A stretch of DNA of 47,068 nt from Gammaproteobacteria bacterium (GCA_026706895.1 JAPOXW010000017.1:1-47068), one strand, 5' to 3'. Counted from the stretch's first letter, positions 35,977 to 46,549 are shown. Numbers and translations are program-made. The notes: a model not told the origin generated them from the sequence alone.

Positions 35977-37317
35977 TCACTCGCGGTCGAAATCGATCTG
36001 CATTCCGGCTGCGGGTGGCATTTCCTGCCCATCCCGGTGTGCGATCCGGCCCGAAACCATCGTCGTGTCAATCCGGGCATGCAACATCTGTCCTTCGAAC
36101 GCCGACCAGCCGCATTGGTGAAGAACTTCTTCCGGCTCCACCTGCTTGGCCGTCGACAAATCCGCTAAAACCAGATCCGCGTGGTAGCCTTCGCGCAGGA
36201 ATCCGCGATCACGGACCGCGTAGCACAGTGCCGGGGCGTGCGCCGCCTTTTGTACGACCTGCGGCAGGCTGAAGACACCCTGGTGAACCAGTTCCAGAAG
36301 CATCGGCAACGCGTGCTGTGTGATCGGCAGCCCCGCCGCGACTTCCTGATACGGTCCTTCCTTCTCTGACAGTAGATGTGGTGCGTGATCGGTCGCAATC
36401 ACGTCGATCCGGTCTTCGTGCACCGCCTGACGCAGCGCATCCCGATCTGATCGCTCCTTGATCGAAGGGTTGCACTTGATGCGACCGCCATGCTGCGCAT
36501 AGTCGGCGTCAGTGAAAACCAAGTGATGCACGCAGGCCTCGGCGGTAATCCGCTTGCCTTCGATCGGCCCGACATCGAACTGTGGCAGTTCGTCCGCCGT
36601 GGTCAGGTGAAGCACATGCAGCCGTGAGCCGAATCGCCGCGCCAAGCCCACCGCCATGGATGAGGATGCAAGGCACGCCTCCCGGCTACGAATCTGCACA
36701 TGGCAGTGCATCGGAATCTGCTCACCGTACTGCCGGATATGTTCGGCCAGAGCCGCCTCGATCATCGGCGTGTCTTCGCAGTGCGTTGCAATCAGGATGG
36801 GGCAGTCGGCAAAGTGCTGTACCAGCGCCTTGGGGTCGTCCACCAGCATGTTGCCGGTCGACGCACCCATGAAGATCTTGAGCCCGCACACTTTCCGGGA
36901 ATCCAGCTTTCGAACCTCGTCGACATTATCATTGGTCGCGCCGAAATAAAACGCATAGTTTGTGTGCATCGCGCCATCCGCCCGTGCCAGTTTCTCGTCC
37001 AACCGCTCAAGAGTCACGACCGGCGGCTGGTTGTTCGGCATGTCCATGACGGTGGTCGTGCCACCCGCTACGGCGGCGCGGGATTCGGACTGGAACGTTC
37101 CTTTCTCCGGTTGGCCCGGCTCACGAAAATGCACTTGGCCGTCGATCATCCCGGGCAACAGGTGAAGCCCCGCAGCATCCAGGACTTGGTCGGCAGACTC
37201 GCCGGACAAGTCCGGCCCGATCTTTTCGATCCGCGAGCCTCGGACAAGCAAGTCCGTTTCGAATACGCGGCCTTCGTTGACCGCGGTCGCATTGACAATC
37301 AGGCAGGAATTAGGCAT
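35977..37317 (-). CDS. pyrC: Dihydroorotase
   Basis: This enzyme cyclises carbamoyl-aspartate to dihydroorotate in pyrimidine synthesis. The 446-residue amidohydrolase has metal-site motifs MIDGQVHFREPG, the carbamylated lysine in GLKIFMGASTGNM, ATHCED, HVLHLTTADE and ATDHAPHLLSEKEGPY. In the first motif Gln replaces one histidine of HxH, but this form (DxQVHFREPG) occurs in a recognised dihydroorotase class, so the protein is probably active. The ATG at 37317 is divergent from the S24-like gene. A TACAAT-like -10 may lie in that spacer. Confidence 0.88.
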   Translation of the reverse strand: MPNSCLIVNATAVNEGRVFETDLLVRGSRIEKIGPDLSGESADQVLDAAGLHLLPGMIDGQVHFREPGQPEKGTFQSESRAAVAGGTTTVMDMPNNQPPVVTLERLDEKLARADGAMHTNYAFYFGATNDNVDEVRKLDSRKVCGLKIFMGASTGNMLVDDPKALVQHFADCPILIATHCEDTPMIEAALAEHIRQYGEQIPMHCHVQIRSREACLASSSMAVGLARRFGSRLHVLHLTTADELPQFDVGPIEGKRITAEACVHHLVFTDADYAQHGGRIKCNPSIKERSDRDALRQAVHEDRIDVIATDHAPHLLSEKEGPYQEVAAGLPITQHALPMLLELVHQGVFSLPQVVQKAAHAPALCYAVRDRGFLREGYHADLVLADLSTAKQVEPEEVLHQCGWSAFEGQMLHARIDTTMVSGRIAHRDGQEMPPAAGMQIDFDRE

Positions 37318-37476
37318 GGCAAATTTTGAAAAACAAACGCATTGTACCGGGTGCCCCGACTGGTCGTCGTTCAGCCCTTGAAATCACTGAGATCACAAGC
37401 TGAAGTGGCCGGGCCCAGTCCGCTCCAGATTCAGAGGTTTCCCCCGATCACCAAAATGTGTTGAAATTGATTTCCC

Positions 37477-37827
37477 ATGAGTTCTACCGATCCACACATC
37501 CAAAACCCCGTGCTGGACGATGCCGGCTGCGCGGCTCATGAGCCCTATGCCCTACGCGTGCTCGGCGACAGCATGGAACCGGAATTCGCAGACGGTTGCA
37601 TCGTCATCGTCGATCCGGCCGGACATGCGCAGCCTGGCTCCTACGTAGTCGCACGGGTAAACGGAGAGCCGATTTTCCGACAGTACTGGATCGAGGACGA
37701 GCGGCATTGGCTGCGGCCGGTCAATCCCGGCTATCCCTCGCTTGAAATCAGCGACCCTTCCGACATCATCGGCGTCATCACCCAGCGCGCCGGAACCCGC
37801 CGCTCCTACCGCCGCCACTATGTCTAA
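37477..37827 (+). CDS. S24/LexA-fold protein without DNA-binding domain
   Basis: The 116-residue protein is only the peptidase-like half of the LexA/UmuD fold. Ser32 sits in the expected LGDSMEPEFADG motif. The lysine of the Ser-Lys dyad should fall in GEPIFRQYW, where Arg68 is found instead. Self-cleavage is therefore doubtful. No helix-turn-helix is present. It is the sole gene between a 159-base leader and the convergent gcvH. Its role is unknown; a protein-interaction role or an SOS-linked sensor are both possible. Confidence 0.75.
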   Translation: MSSTDPHIQNPVLDDAGCAAHEPYALRVLGDSMEPEFADGCIVIVDPAGHAQPGSYVVARVNGEPIFRQYWIEDERHWLRPVNPGYPSLEISDPSDIIGVITQRAGTRRSYRRHYV

Positions 37828-37836
37828 TTCTTAGGG

Positions 37837-38211
37837 CTACTTGCCGGTCAACTCTTCGTAGGAATCCGCATCCATCAGGGATGCACAGGGGTTAGCCTCA
37901 GTACAATTCATCTTCAGTATCCAGCCTTCTCCCTCCGGCGAATCATTGACTTGCCACGGCTCTTCCCGGAGGATCTCATTGGCTGCCACGACCTGCCCCG
38001 AAGCCGGCGCGATCAGTTCGGACGCGGTCTTTACCGATTCGATGACCCCGAAGCTTTGACCTTGAACCAGTTCGGTTCCGGGTTCAGGCAACTCCACGAA
38101 CAGGATGTCTCCCAGTTCCTCTTGTGCGTAGTGGGTCACGCCCACGGCGGCTCCGCCGGACCCGTCGGGTTCCAACCAGAGGTGATCCTGGCTGTAACAG
38201 CGCTTATCCAT
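37837..38211 (-). CDS. gcvH: Glycine cleavage H-like lipoyl protein
   Basis: This 124-residue protein is a lipoyl carrier. Lys61 in VIESVKTASEL is the lipoylation site, and VGVTHYAQEELGDILFVELP is the typical H-protein N-terminal half. The usual partners gcvT and gcvP are not in the window, so it could serve another pathway that needs bound lipoate. It lies 20 bases after the cysteine-rich unknown gene on the same strand and is the last gene of the tkt-to-gcvH run. Confidence 0.9.
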   Translation of the reverse strand: MDKRCYSQDHLWLEPDGSGGAAVGVTHYAQEELGDILFVELPEPGTELVQGQSFGVIESVKTASELIAPASGQVVAANEILREEPWQVNDSPEGEGWILKMNCTEANPCASLMDADSYEELTGK

Positions 38212-38231
38212 AGTCCCTCGTCTGTCCCGGA

Positions 38232-38627
38232 TCAGTGCCGGCTTCGCCGGGCGCGCGCACCGCGCATCGCCTCAGCCAGAATGTCATGATCCAGCATCTC
38301 AAATTTATCCGCCACATTTCCTGCCACTTCGTCGATGTCCTCGATTCTCTCGCCCGCAGGAAGATTCAGGCATTGCAGCGTTCCAGCCAAACCACCAATC
38401 TGGATCTTCAGTAACGTGCTGTGCGGCACCTGGGTGCGATCTTCGACTTCCCCGAAAGCCTCGGCGCCAACCTGTTCGAAGAATTCCTGCAATCCCTGGC
38501 AACGGTTGCAGGAGTCTGCGTCATTGCAGTCGATGCCGGCACCATCCCGGCGCGTTACCGAAATGGCCCGGGAGCAGGCATGCGTTCCGGCGACGATCAG
38601 ACGTTCGAATGGACAGTGCGTATTCAC
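38232..38627 (-). CDS. Conserved-looking cysteine-rich protein of unknown function
   Basis: I do not recognise this 131-residue protein. It has five cysteines in the first 45 residues (THCPFERL, HACSR, DCNDADSCNRC), with a CxxC pair at the end, which could bind a metal or an Fe-S cluster. The second half is acidic and helical, and the C-terminus is arginine-rich. The ATG overlaps the stop of the upstream reductase gene by four bases (ATGA), so the two are probably made together and may work as partners. gcvH follows after 20 bases. Confidence 0.65.
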   Translation of the reverse strand: MNTHCPFERLIVAGTHACSRAISVTRRDGAGIDCNDADSCNRCQGLQEFFEQVGAEAFGEVEDRTQVPHSTLLKIQIGGLAGTLQCLNLPAGERIEDIDEVAGNVADKFEMLDHDILAEAMRGARARRSRH

Positions 38628-39676
38628 GCCGTCGCCCCCAGGCAGCGGGTATACGAATTACCACGGATGACTTCGGCGTGAAACTGTTCCCGCACCAACT
38701 GGTGCTGCATGGCCAAGGCGTCAAAGCGTTCCACCACCGGCTCCGGGGCGCAGACGTACAGGTCCATCCCGGACAGGTCCGGATGATCCTCCATGACGCG
38801 CCTCAGCATGGTCTCCACCTTTTCCATGCCGGACAACTCATCTTTCGCCCACTCACTGAACGATTCCTCGATCACCAAGGGCGTGTAGCTCAGTTCGTCG
38901 AGCGCATCCGCCCAGGAACGGCACAGGTTGTGCATGTACAGGTCTTCCTTTCCGCAGCAGATTCGGTACAAGTGCAAAGGCTGCTCTGATTCGCGCGCAG
39001 TGAGGTGTTCAAGCATGCTCTTGATGGCCGCAAATCCAGTGTCGAACGCCACGAACAGGGCCGGACGAGTGGAACTGTCATCAAACGCAAACCGACCCCC
39101 AGGCGCTTCGACCGTCACAATCTGTCCAGGACGCAGGGACTCGAACGCACTGTCGGAGAAATCGTCATCCGGCAGGCGCCGAATGTGGAAATCGACATGT
39201 CGTTCGTCGCAGGGGCAACTGGCAATCGCACTGTCGCTCACCGCGCCGTTCTCCAGCGTCAGGGTCGCATACTGGCCTGCCATGAAGCGAAGCCGTTGCG
39301 AGCGGGGTACCCGCAATTTCAGCCACAGCAGGCGTTCGCCGAGCTTTTCGGCGATCTTCACTTTCGCCTGCAGGGTTTGCCAAGGAATGGATGTTGGGTC
39401 TTTTTCGAGCACAACCTCGAGTGTGAGGTCGGTCTGCGCGCCGTTGCTGCACATCAGGAAATCGCCATGCGCCCGCTCGGCTTGGGTGAACACGAAGTCG
39501 TGATGGCGGGTGGGCTTGAGTTCGCCCTCTATCAGCCGGGCACGGCACAGCCCGCAATTCCCGGCGCTGCATCCGTACGGAAGGCCGACACCCTCGCGGA
39601 TGGCGGCCTCAAGCAGGGTTTCGTTCCCCTGGATTTCGAACGAGCGGTCGGCGTTGCGGAGCCGGACGATCGCCAT
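38624..39676 (-). CDS. 2Fe-2S ferredoxin-reductase-like protein with altered FAD site
   Basis: The 350-residue protein joins a 2Fe-2S ferredoxin domain (Cys36, Cys41, Cys44, Cys76) to a flavin/NAD reductase module. In the FAD site the usual RxYS reads SDSAIAS (147-153), so the arginine and tyrosine that hold the flavin are missing. The nucleotide part keeps a TGFAAIKS stretch but begins AFD rather than GGG. This suggests weakened flavin binding or a different acceptor. It lies 9 bases after fba and overlaps the cysteine-rich gene. The electron partner is unknown. Confidence 0.75.
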   Translation of the reverse strand: MAIVRLRNADRSFEIQGNETLLEAAIREGVGLPYGCSAGNCGLCRARLIEGELKPTRHHDFVFTQAERAHGDFLMCSNGAQTDLTLEVVLEKDPTSIPWQTLQAKVKIAEKLGERLLWLKLRVPRSQRLRFMAGQYATLTLENGAVSDSAIASCPCDERHVDFHIRRLPDDDFSDSAFESLRPGQIVTVEAPGGRFAFDDSSTRPALFVAFDTGFAAIKSMLEHLTARESEQPLHLYRICCGKEDLYMHNLCRSWADALDELSYTPLVIEESFSEWAKDELSGMEKVETMLRRVMEDHPDLSGMDLYVCAPEPVVERFDALAMQHQLVREQFHAEVIRGNSYTRCLGATA

Positions 39677-39685
39677 GGGACCGAA

Positions 39686-40705
39686 TCAGGCCGCTTTTTC
39701 CATCTCGACGTCGTAAGCCCCGCGTGCGGCCGCCCCGTTCAGGCGAGCACGCTTGGAGATCGCAGCTTGGCCGATTCCCCGATTGGCTTCGGCGCCTCCC
39801 CAGGATTTCATCGCCTGCTGCTGCAAGGCACGACCATAAGAAAAAGTCACCGCCCAAGGAAGATCCGGGTGCCGGTTGATCGCATTCAGGTGCGCGCTGG
39901 CCTCTTCGTCACTCTGCCCGCCGGACAGGAACGCGATTCCGGGCACTTCCGCCGGTACCGTCTTCTTCAGGCATTCCACCGTGCGGGCGGCCACCGTCTC
40001 GACATCCGCCTGCTCCGCGCACCGGTCTCCGGAAATCACCATGCTGGGCTTGAGCACGATGCCCTCAAGCCACACGCCCTGACGCGCCAACTGATCGAAG
40101 GTGACCTCCAGCGCACGGACGGTCACTTCATAACTGCGGCCAATATCGTGTTCGCCATTCATCAGGACTTCGGGTTCGACGATCGGCACTAGATCCGCTT
40201 CCTGGCACAGGGCCGCATAGCGGGCGAGGGCATGGGCATTGGATTCCAGGCAGGCTTCGCTCGGCAGACCTTCCCCGATGGTGATGACCGCCCGCCACTT
40301 GGCGAAGCGGGCGCCCAATTCGGCATACTCAACCAAGCGCTCGCGCAAGCCGTCCAAGCCTTCCGTCACCTTCTCGCCCGGATGACCCGCCAAGTCCTTG
40401 GCGCCTTTATCCACCTTGATGCCCGGCACGATGCCGATCGAGTTCAGGTGCTCCGGGAACGGCGTATCGTCCAACAATTTCTGGCGCAGGGTCTCGTCGA
40501 ACAGGATCGCGCCACCGACATGGTCGCCCAGACCCGCTGCCGTGACCAGCATGTCGCGGTAAGTGCGGCGATTTTGTTCAGTAAATTCAATGCCTAAAGC
40601 GTCAAAGCGCTTCTTGCAGGTCGGGTGGCTTTCGTCCATCGCCAAAATCCCCTTCCCGGGGGCCACCATGGCGCGCGCGGTTGCGCTGAGTGTTTCACGG
40701 TTCAT
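39686..40705 (-). CDS. fba: Class I fructose-bisphosphate aldolase
   Basis: This aldolase splits fructose 1,6-bisphosphate reversibly through a Schiff-base lysine. The 339-residue protein has GKGILAMDESHPTCKKRF near the start, WRAVITIG, and VLKPSMVISG with the Schiff-base lysine. This is the class I (metal-independent) form, also found in autotrophic gammaproteobacteria. The 59-base AT-rich spacer before its start separates it from pyk, so it may have its own promoter. The reductase gene follows 9 bases later. Confidence 0.93.
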   Translation of the reverse strand: MNRETLSATARAMVAPGKGILAMDESHPTCKKRFDALGIEFTEQNRRTYRDMLVTAAGLGDHVGGAILFDETLRQKLLDDTPFPEHLNSIGIVPGIKVDKGAKDLAGHPGEKVTEGLDGLRERLVEYAELGARFAKWRAVITIGEGLPSEACLESNAHALARYAALCQEADLVPIVEPEVLMNGEHDIGRSYEVTVRALEVTFDQLARQGVWLEGIVLKPSMVISGDRCAEQADVETVAARTVECLKKTVPAEVPGIAFLSGGQSDEEASAHLNAINRHPDLPWAVTFSYGRALQQQAMKSWGGAEANRGIGQAAISKRARLNGAAARGAYDVEMEKAA

Positions 40706-40764
40706 AAAAAATATCTGGTTGAAAGATTAAAAAATGGAATGTTCCCAAACGATTTATTTTATCG

Positions 40765-42246
40765 CTACTCGACCGCAACTCCCTGCGACTCAGGCATCGC
40801 CCCGGCCTCTACGATCTTCAGGGCGTTGGTGCCTCCCTGCACGCCCGCCAGATCGCCCTTGGTGATAATCACCCGATCTCCGTCTTCCACTACTCCGCTC
40901 TTCTTCAGCACGTCGACCAGATCCCGGTTGAGCTCGGCATGGTCGGTACTGATGCTGCTCAAGGTGACCGGGTACACCCCTCGGTACAGGTTAACCCGGC
41001 GGCGCGTCTCGAGGTTGCGGGAAACCGCATAGATCGGGATGCTGGAACGGAAACGCGACATCTGCCGGGGAGTGGAGCCGGATTCGGTCAAGGCGGCAAT
41101 CGCCTTGACTTCCAGATGGTTGGCGGTGAAAATCGCCGACAACGCGATCGCCTCGTCCGCATCGAACAGGTCCTCTTCTTCGTTGGCAAGATCCAAGATG
41201 TCGCCGGCGGCATTACCCTCGGAACCTACGCAGATACGGCTCATCGCGAGCACCGCCTCGACCGGGTTGTCGCCGATCGCCGTCTCTGCCGACAGCATTA
41301 CGGCGTCGGTCCCATCCAGCACGGCATTGGCGACATCGAACACTTCCGCACGGGTCGGAATGGTGCTGGTGATCATCGATTCCATCATCTGCGTCGCCGT
41401 GATCACCACCCGATTGTGTCGCCAAGCCTTTCGGATCAAACTTTTCTGTACTGCCGGCAGTTCCGGATCTCCGATCTCCACGCCCAAATCGCCACGCGCC
41501 ACCATGATTGCGTCCGAGGCCTCCAGGATCTCGTCGATGTTCTCGACCGCTTCGGCCCGCTCGATCTTCGCGATCAGGTGCGCGTTGCCGCCGGCCTCGC
41601 GCAGGAGTTCGCGTGCATAGTAGATATCGCCCCCGCTGCGCGGGTAGGACACGGCAAGATAGTCCACGCCGATTTCCGCAGCCAACTGGATATCCTGATG
41701 ATCCTTGGCGCTGATCGAAGGAGCCGACAGGCCGCCACCGGCGCGATTGACGCCCTTGGCGTCCTGCAAAACCCCTCCGGAGATGGTCTCGGTGATGATG
41801 CGCCCGGATTCCACCGCCTTGACTTGTAGAACAAGACGACCATCGTCCAGCAGCAGATTGTCGCCGACACGTATATCCTCGAACAACTCCGGGTAGGTCA
41901 GGCCGACGCTTTCTTCGGTACCGGCATCCGGCTCGAGATCCGGGTCCAAGATGAACGGGTCGCCCGGCTTGAGGGTGACCGAACCGTCACGAAAGCCGGT
42001 AATGCGGATCTTCGGTCCCTGCAAATCGCCCAGAATCGCCAAGTGGTATTTCGGTTCGGTCATCTCGCGAATCCGCTCCGCACGCTCGCGGTGCTCGTCC
42101 TGGGTGCCATGCGAGAAATTCAGGCGAACCACGTCCACGCCGGCATCGATCAAGTCGCGCAAAACTTCCGGCGAATCAGTCGCCGGCCCCAAGGTGGCGA
42201 TGATCTTGGTTCGCCGGTGGCGAAGTTCGGAGGAAGGCGCGGTCAT
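40765..42246 (-). CDS. pyk: Pyruvate kinase
   Basis: Pyk makes pyruvate and ATP from PEP. The 493-residue protein has family landmarks TKIIATLGPATDSPE, VDVVRLNFSHGTQDEH, the active-site region HLIAKIERAEAVENIDEI, MVARGDLGVEI and ATQMMESMI. The C-terminal domain has VITKGDLAGVQGGTNALKIV. The ATG overlaps the pgk stop by four bases (ATGA), linking it to the tkt-gap-pgk string. Its stop is followed by the AT-rich spacer before fba. Confidence 0.95.
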   Translation of the reverse strand: MTAPSSELRHRRTKIIATLGPATDSPEVLRDLIDAGVDVVRLNFSHGTQDEHRERAERIREMTEPKYHLAILGDLQGPKIRITGFRDGSVTLKPGDPFILDPDLEPDAGTEESVGLTYPELFEDIRVGDNLLLDDGRLVLQVKAVESGRIITETISGGVLQDAKGVNRAGGGLSAPSISAKDHQDIQLAAEIGVDYLAVSYPRSGGDIYYARELLREAGGNAHLIAKIERAEAVENIDEILEASDAIMVARGDLGVEIGDPELPAVQKSLIRKAWRHNRVVITATQMMESMITSTIPTRAEVFDVANAVLDGTDAVMLSAETAIGDNPVEAVLAMSRICVGSEGNAAGDILDLANEEEDLFDADEAIALSAIFTANHLEVKAIAALTESGSTPRQMSRFRSSIPIYAVSRNLETRRRVNLYRGVYPVTLSSISTDHAELNRDLVDVLKKSGVVEDGDRVIITKGDLAGVQGGTNALKIVEAGAMPESQGVAVE

Positions 42247-43415
42247 GAGGCCACCGTCTTGAGAATTTCAACGGCCGGGAGCGTGCGGCCCGCCGCATAC
42301 TCCAGGAATGCACCCCCGCCGGTCGACAGATAGGACATCTTGCTCTTTATCCGAAAACTCCCCACAGCGGCCAGCGTATCACCCCCGCCCGCAATAGAAA
42401 AGGCTTGCGAGTCGGCAATGGCATGTCCCAAGGCCTTCGTCCCGGCCGCAAAACGCGGATCCTCGAATACGCCCAGCGGGCCGTTCCAGATCACCGTCCG
42501 GGCCCGGGCTGCGAGCCGGCCATAGTGATCCTGGGTTTTTGGCCCTACGTCCATGATCCGCTCTCCCGAGCGCACTTCGTCCGCTTCGCGAACGACCGAC
42601 TCGTGCGAACCGGGAATCTCACAGACCACATCCTGGGGCAACGGAACGGTCGCCCGGCGCCGGGGAGAAGACTTCATCAACCGCCGCGCGAGATCCAGCT
42701 GCGCCGGCTCGTGCAGGGAATCCCCGATGTCCAGGCCTGCCGCCACCATGAACGTGTTGGCAATCCCCCCGCCGACGATCAGTTCATCGGCGATCTCGGC
42801 CAAGCGTTCCAGCACCTCGATCTTGGTCGACACCTTGGCTCCTCCGACAATCGCGACCAGCGGGCGTTCCGGTTTCTCCAGGGCACGCTGCAGCATTCTC
42901 AGTTCGCGCCTCAGCAAAGGGCCCGCGCAGACACGCGGAGCATACCGGGCCACCGCATGGGTTGAGGCATGCGCCCGATGCGCGCTGCCGAAGGCATCCA
43001 TCACGTAGAGATCACACAAGGCCGCCATGCGTCGGCCCAGATCGTCGCTGTTCCCGGTCTCCCCTTCGAGAAACCGCACGTTCTCAAGCAGGGTGACGCG
43101 GCCCGGCTTGGATTCCACGCCGTCAATCCAGTCGCGCCGGAAAACTGCCGGTTCGCCCAGCCGCTCCGACAAAGCCATCGCGACCGGTTCCAAGGAAGCG
43201 GCTGCATCGTAGCGCCCTTCCTGCGGCCGCCCCAGATGCGACATCACCAAAACACGACACCGAGCCTGCTGCAGACGGCGAAGGGTCTGGATGCTGGCGC
43301 GAATCCGTTCATCCGCCGTGATGCGGCCGGATTCTATCGGTACGTTCAAGTCGGTGCGCAACAGCACCCGGCTGCCCGGCTTGAGCTTGCCCGGCAAACC
43401 GGGAGGCATGCTCAT
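42243..43415 (-). CDS. pgk: Phosphoglycerate kinase
   Basis: Pgk moves a phosphate between 1,3-bisphosphoglycerate and ADP. The 390-residue protein has [22 protein letters not shown] at its N-terminus, VMSHLGRP, and [20 protein letters not shown]. The late [12 protein letters not shown] is the nucleotide-binding loop. ATG 43415 overlaps the gap stop by four bases, and 43409 is an alternative. A longer frame upstream to 43487 is not family-like. Confidence 0.95.
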   Translation of the reverse strand: MSMPPGLPGKLKPGSRVLLRTDLNVPIESGRITADERIRASIQTLRRLQQARCRVLVMSHLGRPQEGRYDAAASLEPVAMALSERLGEPAVFRRDWIDGVESKPGRVTLLENVRFLEGETGNSDDLGRRMAALCDLYVMDAFGSAHRAHASTHAVARYAPRVCAGPLLRRELRMLQRALEKPERPLVAIVGGAKVSTKIEVLERLAEIADELIVGGGIANTFMVAAGLDIGDSLHEPAQLDLARRLMKSSPRRRATVPLPQDVVCEIPGSHESVVREADEVRSGERIMDVGPKTQDHYGRLAARARTVIWNGPLGVFEDPRFAAGTKALGHAIADSQAFSIAGGGDTLAAVGSFRIKSKMSYLSTGGGAFLEYAAGRTLPAVEILKTVAS

Positions 43416-44428
43416 GCGGAGGCGCGCATCCAAGCCGCAATGACATCCAGCATACGATTGGAAAAACCCCACTCGTTGTCGTACCACGAGAGGACCTTGA
43501 CCAGGTTGCCCGGAAGCACCTTGGTCAGCGAAGCATCAAGTGAGGACGACGCCGGGCTGTGGTTGAAGTCGATCGAAACCAAGGGATCCTCGCTGTACGC
43601 CAAAACGCCTTTCAGCGGTCCCCCGGCTGCCGCGCGCACGGCTGCGTTGACTTCTTCCGCGTTCGTCTCCCGACTGGCCACGAAGCTCAAGTCCACCACC
43701 GAAACGTTGATGGTCGGCACGCGGATGGCGAATCCGTCCAGGCGGCCGTCGAGTTCCGGCAGCACCAGGCCGACCGCCCGCGCCGCGCCGGTCGCGGTCG
43801 GAATCATCGACTGCGTGGCCGAACGGGCCCGGCGCAGGTCGCTGTGAGCCACGTCCGTCAGCACCTGGTCGTTGGTATACGAATGGATGGTGGTCATGAT
43901 GCCGGACTCGATCCCGACCGATTCCATCAGGACCTTGGCCAGGGGCGCCAAACAGTTCGTCGTGCAGGAAGCATTGGAGACCACGACGTGATCCGGGCCC
44001 AACTGGTCGTGATTGACGCCATACACCACGGTCGCATCCACGTCCTTGCCGGCCGGAGCCGAGATCAGCACCCGGGGGGCGCCTGCCTCCAGGTGGCCCC
44101 GCGACTTCTCGCGCGACGCGAAAAGCCCGGTCGACTCGATCACCACATCCACTTCCGACTCTTTCCAGGGAATGTCAGCCGGGTCACGGCAGGCGGTGAA
44201 CCGGATGCGGTCGTCTCCCACCATCATGGCGTCTCCATCAGCCTGCACACTCAGGTTGAACGGCCCATGCGCCGAGTCATAGCGAGTCAGATGTGCGCTG
44301 ACCTCCAAATCGCCGATGTCGTTGATGGCAACAATGCTGATTTCATCCTGCCGCCCGGCTTCGTACAGGGCACGCAGGATGTTGCGCCCAATGCGTCCAT
44401 AGCCGTTGATTCCCACGCGAATACTCAT
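43412..44428 (-). CDS. gap: Glyceraldehyde-3-phosphate dehydrogenase, type I
   Basis: This enzyme oxidises glyceraldehyde 3-phosphate or runs in reverse in the Calvin cycle. The 338-residue protein has the Rossmann motif [16 protein letters not shown], the active site [13 protein letters not shown] and the C-terminal [15 protein letters not shown]. The residue after the second beta strand (INDIGD) points to NAD use, although this is not decisive. It is coupled by ATGA overlaps to tkt upstream and pgk downstream. Confidence 0.95.
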   Translation of the reverse strand: MSIRVGINGYGRIGRNILRALYEAGRQDEISIVAINDIGDLEVSAHLTRYDSAHGPFNLSVQADGDAMMVGDDRIRFTACRDPADIPWKESEVDVVIESTGLFASREKSRGHLEAGAPRVLISAPAGKDVDATVVYGVNHDQLGPDHVVVSNASCTTNCLAPLAKVLMESVGIESGIMTTIHSYTNDQVLTDVAHSDLRRARSATQSMIPTATGAARAVGLVLPELDGRLDGFAIRVPTINVSVVDLSFVASRETNAEEVNAAVRAAAGGPLKGVLAYSEDPLVSIDFNHSPASSSLDASLTKVLPGNLVKVLSWYDNEWGFSNRMLDVIAAWMRASA

Positions 44429-46461
44429 GCTGTCACTCCCTGACCCAACATTTCCCGGGCCATCGTTGTCAAGTTTTCTACGGTAAACCCGAAGTGTTCC
44501 ATCACCCGGGCGCCTGGTGCCGAATGGCCGAATTCCTCAACCCCCAGCACGCGTCCTTGCGGCCCTATCCAGCGGTGCCACGGTGCGCTGACTCCCGCCT
44601 CGACCGCGATCCGGGCGGAAACCTCGCTCGGCAGGACTTGTTCCTGATAGCCCGGATCCTGTCGGGCAAACTGTTCCATGCAGGGCATCGACACGACCCG
44701 TGTCCGGATTCCATCCAGAGCCGCGGCACATTCGACGGCCAGCCCGACTTCGGATCCGGTGGCAAGCAAAATCAGTTCCGGCGGGCCGTCCGAATCCACC
44801 AGCACGTATCCGCCGCGCGCGGATAGCGCGACAGTCTCCGGAGTATGCTCCAGTTGCGCCACGGACTGGCGCGACAGTGCCAGCGCAGTCGGCCCGTTCC
44901 TGGGCTGCAGCGCACACTTCCAAGCGACTGCGGTCTCCACGGCGTCGGCCGGTCGCCAGACTTCGAGTCCCGGAATCAGCCTGAGGCTCGCCAGATGCTC
45001 CACCGCCTGATGGGTCGGACCGTCCTCGCCTAGGCCGATGGAATCGTGCGTCAGGACGAAAATCACCCGTTGGTGCATCAGCGCCGCCATGCGGATAGAG
45101 TTTCGGGCGTAGTCGGAGAACGTCAGGAAGGTTCCGCCATACGGGATGAACCCGCCGTGCAAGGCCAAACCGTTCATCACGGCCCCCATGCCGAACTCCC
45201 GGACCCCGTAGTAGATGTAGGTGCCGGATTCGTCCGCGCTGACCGCACGGCTGCCCTTGGGTTGGGTGTTGTTGGACCCGGTCAGATCCGCCGAGCCACC
45301 GATCAATTCCGGCAGGCTGCCGGCGATTGCATCCAGGGTGTTCCCGGAATGCTTGCGGGTCGCCGCCTTCGCGGGCTCCATCAACTGGTTCTTGATATGG
45401 GCGTCAATCGCCTCCGTGAACGCCTCCGGCAAGTCGCCTTCCAGGCGCCGGGCCAGTTCGGCTGCATCCTCCGGGCAACTGGCGGCATAGTCCTTCATGC
45501 GCGCCTGCCATTGGGATTCCATCTCCGCGCCCTGTTCCCGGGCATCCCAAGCTTCGCGGATTTCGGCCGGGACCTCAAAAGGAGGATGGAGCCAGTCCAG
45601 AGTCTCTCGCGCCCGCGCCACTTCCTCGGCACCAAGCGGAGCGCCGTGTGTGTCTGCAGTGCCCTGCTTCTGCGGTGCGCCGTAACCGATCACGGTCCGG
45701 CAGCAAAGAAACGACGGCCGGGGATCGGCCTGGGCTTCGCGAATGGCCTGATCCACCGCTTCCGGGTCATGTCCGTCGATGTCCGGGACCACATGCCAGC
45801 CATAAGCGGAAAAGCGCCCGGCCGTATCGTCGGTGAACCAGCCTTTGGTTTCGCCGTCGATCGAGATGCCGTTGTCGTCGTAGAACACGATCAGCTTGCC
45901 CAGACGGAGCGTGCCGGCCAAACTGCACGCCTCGTGCGAAACCCCTTCCATCAGGCATCCATCGCCCGCGAACACATAAGTCCGGTGGTTGACCACCTCA
46001 TGCCCGTCATGGTTGTAGCGGTCACCCAGTAGCCGTTCCGCCAGCGCCATCCCGACCGCGTTGGCCAGTCCCTGACCCAACGGGCCGGTCGTCGTTTCGA
46101 CCCCGATGCCCCGATCAAGCTCCGGGTGCCCAGGCGTGCGCGAGTGCAGTTGGCGAAAAGCCTGAAGCTCCTCCATCGCCAGCGGATACCCGGTCAGGTG
46201 CAACAGGCTGTACAGCAGCATGGAGCCGTGCCCGTTGGAGACCACGAAGCGGTCCCGGTCCGGCCAGCAGGGATTGGCGGGGTTATGCTTGAGGTGTCGA
46301 CGCCACAGGACTTCCGCGATATCCGCCATTCCCATCGGCATGCCGGGATGGCCGGAAGCGGCTTGTTCGACAGCATCCATGCTCAACGCCCGTATGGCGT
46401 TGGCCAGCGTTCGCGGTGCAGGCATCGGCCCGGAAGAAGAAGGGTTTTCAGGTGGGGTCAT
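44425..46461 (-). CDS. tkt: Transketolase
   Basis: Transketolase moves two-carbon ketol units between sugars in the pentose-phosphate and Calvin cycles, using thiamine diphosphate. The 678-residue protein has [36 protein letters not shown] (the cofactor-binding GDG...N motif) and [24 protein letters not shown]. It heads tkt-gap-pgk-pyk, each pair overlapping as ATGA, a layout common near Calvin-cycle genes. No clear ribosome binding site or promoter was found in the 88 bases before its ATG. Confidence 0.96.
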   Translation of the reverse strand: MTPPENPSSSGPMPAPRTLANAIRALSMDAVEQAASGHPGMPMGMADIAEVLWRRHLKHNPANPCWPDRDRFVVSNGHGSMLLYSLLHLTGYPLAMEELQAFRQLHSRTPGHPELDRGIGVETTTGPLGQGLANAVGMALAERLLGDRYNHDGHEVVNHRTYVFAGDGCLMEGVSHEACSLAGTLRLGKLIVFYDDNGISIDGETKGWFTDDTAGRFSAYGWHVVPDIDGHDPEAVDQAIREAQADPRPSFLCCRTVIGYGAPQKQGTADTHGAPLGAEEVARARETLDWLHPPFEVPAEIREAWDAREQGAEMESQWQARMKDYAASCPEDAAELARRLEGDLPEAFTEAIDAHIKNQLMEPAKAATRKHSGNTLDAIAGSLPELIGGSADLTGSNNTQPKGSRAVSADESGTYIYYGVREFGMGAVMNGLALHGGFIPYGGTFLTFSDYARNSIRMAALMHQRVIFVLTHDSIGLGEDGPTHQAVEHLASLRLIPGLEVWRPADAVETAVAWKCALQPRNGPTALALSRQSVAQLEHTPETVALSARGGYVLVDSDGPPELILLATGSEVGLAVECAAALDGIRTRVVSMPCMEQFARQDPGYQEQVLPSEVSARIAVEAGVSAPWHRWIGPQGRVLGVEEFGHSAPGARVMEHFGFTVENLTTMAREMLGQGVTA

Positions 46462-46549
46462 TGACTAAGATGCGTATTTTCCCCGGAAGTCGGGAAATTG
46501 GCAAATTTCTATGCGTCTCGCCTAAGTATGTGCCTACCTCTAACAGGCT

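Noticed and set aside
37183-37220. Dihydroorotase thought broken because one histidine of HxH is glutamine
   Set aside because: The QVHFREPG form occurs in a known dihydroorotase class and all other active-site motifs are present.
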